A DNA stretch of 64,000 nucleotides from NCBI GenBank assembly GCA_947471745.1, contig CANJKZ010000979.1, forward strand, positions 310,001 through 374,000, in the 5' to 3' direction. The position numbers were made by a program, and so were the translations under genes. Source of the DNA: Closterium sp. Naga37s-1. Taxonomy: Eukaryota; Streptophyta; Zygnematophyceae; Desmidiales; Closteriaceae. Below the pieces are notes generated by a model. The model saw nothing but the letters and a program-made list of their open reading frames with translations. It ran no database searches and was not told the origin of the DNA. Positions 47,401 to 56,400 of this stretch are shown here, in pieces (positions within the stretch are counted from its first letter, which is position 1; every line of letters starts with the position of its first letter).

Positions 47401-50400
47401 TGGCTGCTCTGCCATCATGGCTGCTCTGCCATCATGGCTGCTCTGCCATCATGGCTGCTCTGCCATCATGGCTGCTCTGCCATCATGGCGCTCTGCCAAT
47501 CATGGCTGCTCATGCTCTCTGCCATCATGGCTGCTCTGCCATCATGGCTGCTCTGCCATCATGGCTGCGTCTGGCCATCAATGGGCTGCTCTGCCATCAT
47601 GGCTGCTCTGCCATCATGGCTGCTCTGCCATCATGGCTGCTCTGCCATCTGCTGCTCTGCCATCATGGCTGCTCTGCCATCATGGCTGCTCTGCCATCAT
47701 GGCTGCTCTGCCATCATGGCTGCTCTGCCATCATGGCTGCTCTGCCATCATGGCTGCTCTGCCATCATGGCTGCTCTGCCATCATGGCTGCTCGCCATCA
47801 TGGCTGCTCTGCCATCATGGCTGCTCTGCCATCATGGCTGCTCTGCCATCATGCTGCTCTGCCATCATGGCTGCTCTGCCATCATGGCTGCTCTGCCATC
47901 ATGGCTGCTCTGCCATCAATGGCTGCTCTGCCATCATGGCTGGCTCTGCCATCATGGCTTGCTCTGCCATCATGGCTGCTCTGCCATCATGGCTGCTCTG
48001 CCATCATGGCTGCTCTGCCATCATGGCTGCTCGGCCATCATGGCTGCTTGCCATCATGGCTGCTCTGCCATCATGGCTGCTCTGCCATCATGGCTGCTCT
48101 GCCATCATGGCTGCTGCTGCCATCATGGCTGCTCTGCCATCATGGCTGCTCTGCCATCATGGCTGCTCTGCCATCATGGCTGCTCTTGCCATCATGGCTG
48201 CTCTGCCATCATGGCTGCTCTGCCATCATGGCTGCTTCTGCCATCATGGCTGCTCTGCCATCATGGCTGCTCTGCCATCATGGCTGCTCTGCCATCATGT
48301 CTGCTCTGCCATCATGGCTGCTCTGCCATCATGGCTTGCTGCTGCCATCATGGCTGCTTCTGCCATCATGGCTGCTCTGCCCATCCATGGCTGCTCTGCC
48401 ATCATGGCTGCTCTGCCATCATGGGACTGCTCTGCCATCATGGCTGCTCTGCCATCATGGCTGCTCTGCATCAGGGCTGCTCTGCCGATCATGGCTGCTC
48501 TGCCATCATGGCTGCTCTGCCATCATGGCTGCTCTGCCATCATGGCTCTCTGCCATCATGGCTGCTCTGCCATCATGGCTGCTCTGCCATCATGGCTGCT
48601 CTGCCATCATGGCTGCTCTGCCATCATGGCTGCTCTGCATCATGGCTGCTCTGCCATCATGGCTGCTCTGCCATCATGGCTGCTCTGCCATCATGGCTGC
48701 TCTGCCATCATGGCTGCTCTGCCATCATGGCTGCTCTGCCATCATGGCTGCTCTGCCATCATGGCTGCTCTGCCATCATGGCTGCTCTGCCATCATGGCT
48801 GCTCTGCCATCATGGCTGCTCTGCCATCATGGCTGCTCTGCCATCATGGCTTGCCTCTGGCCATCATGGCTGCTCTGCCATCATGGCTGCTCTGCCATCA
48901 TGGCTGCTCTGCCATCATGGCTGCTCTGCCATCATGGCTGCTCTGCCATCATGGCTGCTCTGCCATCATGGCTGCTCTGCCATCATGGCTGCTCTGCCCA
49001 TCATGGCTGCTTCTGCCATCATGGCTGCTCTGCCATCATGGCTGCTCTGCCATCATGGCTGCTCTGCCATCATGGCTGCTCTGCCATCATGGCTGCTCTG
49101 CCATCATGGCTGCTCTGCCATCATGGCTGCTCTGCCATCATGGCTGCTCTGCCATCATGGCTGCTCTGCCATCATGGCTGCTCTGCCATCATGGCTGCTC
49201 TGCCATCATGGCTGCTCTGCCATCATGGCTGCTCTGCCATCATGGCTGCTCTGCCATCATGGCTGCTCTGCCATCATGGCTGCTCTGCCATCATGGCTGC
49301 TCTGCCATCATGGCTGCTCTGCCATCATGGCTGCTCTGCCATCATGGCTGCTCTGCCATCATGGCTGCTCTGCCATCATGGCTGCTCTGCCATCATGGCT
49401 GCTCTGCCATCATGGCTGCTCTGCCATCATGGCTGCTCTGCCATCATGGCTGCTCTGCCATCATGGCTGCTCTGCCATCATGGCTGCTCTGCCATCATGG
49501 CTGCTCTGCCATCATGGCTGCTCTGCCATCATGGCTGCTCTGCCATCATGGCTGCTCTGCCATCATGGCTGCTCTGCCATCATGGCTGCTCTGCCATCAT
49601 GGCTGCTCTGCCATCATGGCTGCTCTGCCATCATGGCTGCTCTGCCATCATGCTCTGCCTGCTGCTCTAGCCATCATGGCTGCGCTGCCATCATGGCTGC
49701 TCTGCATCATGGCTGCTCTGCCATCATGGCTGCTCTGCATCATGGCTGCTCTGCCATCATGGCTGCTCTGCCATCATGGCTGCTTGCCCTCATGGCTGCT
49801 CTGCCATCATGGCTGCTCTGCCATTCAGGGCTGCTCTGCCATCAATGGCTGCTCTGCCATCATGGCTGCTCTGCCATCATGGCTGCTCCTGCCATCAATG
49901 GGCTTGCTCTGCCATCATGGCTGCTCTGCCATCATGGCTGCTCTGCCATCATGGCTGCTCTGCCATCAGGCTGGCTCCGGCCATCATGGCTGCTCCTGTC
50001 CATCATGGCTGCTCTGCCATCATGGCTGCTCTGGCCATCATGGCTGCTCTGCCATCATGGCTGCTCTGCCATCATGGCTGCTCTGCCATCATGGCTGCTC
50101 TGCCATCATGGCTGCTCTGCCATCATGGCGGCTCTGCCATCATGGCTGCTCTGCCATCATGGCGGCTCTGCCATGCAATGGCTGCTCTGCCATCATGGCT
50201 GCTCTGCCATCATGGCTGCTCTGCCATCATGGCTGCTCTGCCATCATGGCTGCTCTGCCATCATGGCTGCCTGCTCTGCCATCATGGCTGCTCTGCCATC
50301 ATGGCTGCTCTGCCATCATGGCTGCTCTGCCATCATGGCTGCTCTGCCATCATGGCTGCTCTGCCATCATGGCTGCTCTGCCATCATGGCTGCTCTGCCA

Positions 50401-53400
50401 TCATGGCTGCTCTGCCATCATGGCTGCTCTGCCATCATGGCTGCTCTGCCATCATGGCTGCTCTGCCATCATGGCTGCTCTGCCATCATGGCTGCTCTGC
50501 CATCATGGCTGCTCTGCCATCATGGCTGCTCTGCCATCATGGCTGCTCTGCCATCATGGCTGCTCTGCCATCATGGCTGCTCTGCCATCATGGCTGCTCT
50601 GCCATCATGGCTGCTCTGCCATCATGGCTGCTCTGCCATCATGGCTGCTCTGCCATCATGGCTGCTCTGCCATCATGGCTGCTCTGCCATCATGGCTGCT
50701 CTGCCATCATGGCTGCTCTGCCATCATGGCTGCTCTGCCATCATGGCTGCTCTGCCATCATGGGCTCTGCCATCATGGCTCCTGCCATCATGGCTGATCG
50801 CCATCATGGCTCTGCCATCATGGCTGCTCTGCCATCATGGCTGCTCTGCCATCATGGCTGCTCTGCCATCATGGCTGCTCTGCCATCATGGCTGCTCTGC
50901 CATCATGGCTGCTCTGCATCATGGCTGCTCTGGCCATCATGGCTGCTCTGCCATCATGGCTGCTCTGGCCATCATGGCTGCTCTGCCATCATGGCTGCTC
51001 TGCATCATGGCTGCTGCTCGCCATCATGGCTGCTCTGCCATCATGGCTGCTCTGCCATCATGGCTGCTCTGCCATCATGGATGCTCTCGGGGCTCTGCAT
51101 CATGGCTGCTCTGCCATCATGCTGCTCTGCCCATCATGGCTGCTCTGCCATCATGGCTGCTCTGCCATCATGGCTGCTCTGCCATCATGGCTGCTACTGC
51201 CATCATGGCCTGCTCCTGCCATCATGGCTGCTCTGCCATCATGGCTGCTTCTGCCATCATGGCTGCTCGCCATCAATGGCTGCTCTGACATCATGGCCCT
51301 GCTCTGCCATCATGGCTGCTCTGCCATCATGGCTGCTTCGCATCATGGCTGCTCTGCCATCATGCTGACCCTGCCAATTCATGGCTGCTCTGTACCATCA
51401 TGGCTGCTCTGCCATCATGGCTGCTCTGCCATCATGGCTGCTCTGCCATCATGGCTGCTCTGCCATCATGGCTGCTCTGCCATCATGGCTGCTCTGGCCA
51501 TCATGGCTGCTCTGCCATCATGGGCTGCTCTGCCATCATGGCTGCTCTGCCATCATGGCTGCTCTGCCATCATGGCTGCTCTGCCATCATGGCTGCTCTG
51601 CCATCATGGCTGCTCTGCCATCATGGCTGCTCTGCCATCATGGCTGCTCTGCCATCATGGCTGCTCTGCCATCATGGCTGCTCTGCCATCATGGCTGCTC
51701 TGCCATCATGGCTGCTCTGCCATCATGGCTGCTCTGCCATCATGGCTGCTCTGCCATCATGGCTGCTCTGCCATCATGGCTGCTCTGCCATCATGGCTGC
51801 TCTGCCATCATGGCTGCTCTGCCATCATGGCTGCTCTGCCATCATGGCTGCTCTGCCATCATGGCTGCTCTGCCATCATGGCTGCTCTGCCATCATGGCT
51901 GCTCTGCCATCATGGCTGCTCTGCCATCATGGGCTGCTCTGCATCATGGCTGCTCTGCCATCATGGCTGCTCTGCCATCATGGCTGCTCTGCCATCATGG
52001 CTGCTCTGCCATCATGGCTGCTCTGCCATCATGGCTGCTCTGCCATCATGGCTGCTCTGCCATCATGGCTGCTCTGCCATCATGGCTGCTCTGCCATCAT
52101 GGGCTGCTCTGCCATCATGGCTGCTCTGCCATCATGGCTGCTCTGCCATCATGGCTGCTCTGCCATCATGGCTGCTCTGCCATCATGCTGCTCTGCCATC
52201 ATGGCTGCTCTGCCATCATGGCTGCTCTGCCATCATGGCTGCTCTGCCATCATGGCTGCTCTGCCATCATGGCTGCTCTGCCATCATGGCTGCTCTGCCA
52301 TCATGGCTGCTCTGCCATCATGGCTTGTCTGCCATCATGGCTGCTCTGCCATCCATGGCTGCTCTGCCATCTGGCTCTGCATCATGGCTGCTCTGCCATC
52401 ATGGCTGCTCTGCCATCATGGCTGCTCTGCCATCATGGCTGCTCTGCCATCATGGCTGCTCTGCCATCATGGCTGCTCTGCCATCATGGCTGCTCTGCCA
52501 TCATGGCTGCTCTGCCATCATGGCTGCTCTGCCATCATGGCTGCTCTGCCATCATGGCTGCTCTGCCATCATGGCTGCTCTGCCATCATGGCTGCTCTGC
52601 CATCATGGCTGCTCTGCCATCATGGCTGCTCTGCCATCATGGCTGCTCTGCCATCATGGCTGCTCTGCCATCATGGCTGCTCTGCCATCATGGCTGCTCT
52701 GCCATCATGGCTGCTCTGCCATCATGGCTGCTCTGCCATCATGGCTGCTCTGCCATCATGGCTGCTCTGCCATCATGGCTGCTCTGCCATCATGGCTGCT
52801 CTGCCATCATGGCTGCTCTGCCATCATGGCTGCTCTGCCATCATGGCTGCTCTGCCATCATGGCTGCTCTGCCATCATGGCTGCTCTGCCATCATGGCTG
52901 CTCTGCCATCATGGCTGCTCTGCCATCATGGCTGCTCTGCCATCATGGCTGCTCTGCCATCATGGCTGCTCTGCCATCATGGCTGCTCTGCCATCATGGC
53001 TGCTCTGCCATCATGGCCTGCTCTTGCCATCATGGCTGCTCTGCCATCATGGCTGCTCTGCCATCATGGCTGCTCTGCCATCATGGCTGCTCTGCCATCA
53101 TGGCTGCTCTGCCATCATGGCTGCTCTGCCATCATGGCTGCTCTGCCATCATGGCTGCTCTGCCATCATGGCTGCTCTGCCATCATGGCTGCTCTGCCAT
53201 CATGCTGCTTTCCATCATGGCTGCTCTGCCATCATGGCTGCTCTGCCATCATGGCTGCTTCTGCCATCATGGCTGCTCTGCCATCATGGCTGCTCTGCCA
53301 TCATGGCTGCTCTGCCATCATGGCTGCTCTGCCATCATGGCTGCTCTGCCATCATGGCTGCTCTGCCATCATGGCTGCTCTGCCATCATGGCTGCTCTGC

Positions 53401-56400
53401 CATCATGGCTGCTCTGCCATCATGGCTGCTCTGCCATCATGGCTGCTCTGCCATCATGGCTGCTCTGCCATCATGGCTGCTCTGCCATCATGGCTGCTCT
53501 GCCATCATGGCTGCTCTGCCATCATGGCTGCTCTGCCATCATGGCTGCTCTGCCATCATGGCTGCTCTGCCATCATGGCTGCTCTGCCATCATGGCTGCT
53601 CTGCCATCATGGCTGCTCTGCCATCATGGCTGCTCTGCCATCATGGCTGCTCTGCCATCATGGCTGCTCTGCCATCATGGCTGCTCTGCCATCATGGCTG
53701 CTCTGCCATCATGGCTGCTCTGCCATCATGGCTGCTCTGCCATCATGGCTGCTCTGCCATCATGGCTGCTCTGCCATCATGGCTGCTCTGCCATCATGGC
53801 TGCTCTGCCATCATGGCTGCTCTGCCATCATGGCTGCTCTGCCATCATGGCTGCTCTGCCATCATGGCTGCTCTGCCATCATGGCTGCTCTGCCATCATG
53901 GCTGCTCTGCCATCATGGCTGCTCTGCCATCATGGCTGCTCTGCCATCATGGCTGCTCTGCCATCATGGCTGCTCTGCCATCATGGCTGCTCTGCCATCA
54001 TGGCTGCTCTGCCATCATGGCTGCTCTGCCATCATGGCTGCTCTGCCATCATGGCTGCTCTGCCATCATGGCTGCTCTGCCATCATGGCTGCTCTGCCAT
54101 CATGGCTGCTCTGCCATCATGGCTGCTCTGCCATCATGGCTGCTCTGCCATCATGGCTGCTCTGCCATCATGGCTGCTCTGCCATCATGGCTGCTCTGCC
54201 ATCATGGCTGCTCTGCCATCATGGCTGCTCTGCCATCATGGCTGCTCTGCCATCATGGCTGCTCTGCCATCATGGCTGCTCTGCCATCATGGCTGCTCTG
54301 CCATCATGGCTGCTCTGCCATCATGGCTGCTCTGCCATCATGGCTGCTCTGCCATCATGGCTGCTCTGCCATCATGGCTGCTCTGCCATCATGGCTGCTC
54401 TGCCATCATGGCTGCTCTGCCATCATGGCTGCTCTGCCATCATGGCTGCTCTGCCATCATGGCTGCTCTGCCATCATGGCTGCTCTGCCATCATGGCTGC
54501 TCTGCCATCATGGCTGCTCTGCCATCATGGCTGCTCTGCCATCATGGCTGCTCTGCCATCATGGCTGCTCTGCCATCATGGCTGCTCTGCCATCATGGCT
54601 CATGGCTGCTCTGCCATCATGGCTGCTCTGCCATCATGGCTGCTCTGCCATCATGGCTGCTCTGCCATCATGGCTGCTCTGCCATCATGGCTGCTCTGCC
54701 ATCATGGCTGCTCTGCCATCATGGCTGCTCTGCCATCATGGCTGCTCTGCCATCATGGCTGCTCTGCCATCATGGCTGCTCTGCCATCATGGCTGCTCTG
54801 CCATCATGGCTGCTCTGCCATCATGGCTGCTCTGCCATCATGGCTGCTCTGCCATCATGGCTGCTCTGCCATCATGGCTGCTCTGCCATCATGGCTGCTC
54901 TGCCATCATGGCTGCTCTGCCATCATGGCTGCTCTGCCATCATGGCTGCTCTGCCATCATGGCTGCTCTGCCATCATGGCTGCTCTGCCTATCATGGCTG
55001 CTCTGTCCCATCATGGCTGCTCTGCCATCATGGCTGCTCTGCCATCATGGCTGCTCTGCCATCATGGCTGCTCTGCCATCATGGCTGCTCTGCCATCATG
55101 GCTGCTCTGCCATCATGCTGCTCTGCCATCATGGCTGCTCTGCCATCATGGCTGCTCTGCCATCATGGCTGCTCTGGCCATCATGGCTGCTCTGGCCATC
55201 ATGGCTGCTCTGCCATCATGGCTGCTCTGCCATCATGGCTGCTCTGCCATCATGGCTGCTCTGCCATCATGGCTGCTCTGCCATCATGGCTGCTCTGCCA
55301 TCATGGCTGCTCTGCCATCATGGCTGCTCTGCCATCATGGCTGCTCTGCCATCATGGCTGCCTGCTCAGCTGCTCTGCCATCATGGCTGCTCTGGCCATC
55401 ATGGCTGCTCTGCCATCATGGCTGCTCTGCCATCATGGCTGCTCTGCCATCATGGCTGCTCTGCCATCATGGCTGCTCTGCCATCATGGCTGCTCTGCCA
55501 TCATGGCTGCTCTGCCATCATGGCTGCTCTGCCATCATGGCTGCTCTGCCATCATGGCTGCTCTGCATCATGGCTCTCATGCCCTCATGGCTGCTCTGCC
55601 ATCATGGCTGCTCCTGCCATCATGGCTGCTCTGCCATCATGGCTGCTCTGCCATCATGGCTGCTCTGCCATCATGGCTGCTCTGCCATCATGGCTGCTCT
55701 GCCATCATGGCTGCTCTGCCATCATGGCTGCTCTGCCATCATGGCTGCTCTGCCATCATGGCTGCTCTGCCATCATGGCTGCTCTGCATCATGGCTGCTC
55801 TGCCATCATGGCTGCTCTGCCATCATGGCTGCTCTGCCATCATGGCTGCTCTGCATCATGCTGCTCTGCCATCATGGCTGCTCTGCCATCATGGCTGCTC
55901 TGCCATCATGGCTGCTCTGCCATCATGGCTGCTCTGCCATCATGGATGCTCTGCCATCATGGCTGCTCTGCCAATCATGGCTGCTCTGCCATCATGGCTG
56001 CTCTGCCATCATGGCTGCTCTGCCATCATGGCTGCTCTGCCATCATGGCTGCTCTGCCATCATGGCTGCTCTGCCATCATGGCTGCTCTGGCCATCATGG
56101 CTGCTCTGCCATCATGGCTGCTCTGCCATCATGGCTGCTCTGCCATCATGGCTGCTCTGCCATCATGGCTGCTCTGCCATCATGGCTGGCTCTGCCATCA
56201 TGGCTGCTCTGCCATCATGGCTGCTCTGCCATCATGGCTGCTCTGCCATCATGGCTGCTCTGCCATCATGGCTGCTCTGCCATCATGGCTGCTCTGCCAT
56301 CATGGCTGCTCTGCCATCATGGCTGCTCTGCCATCATGGCTGCTCTGCCATCATGGCTGCTCTGGCCATCATGGCTGCTCTGCCATCATGGCTGCTCTGC

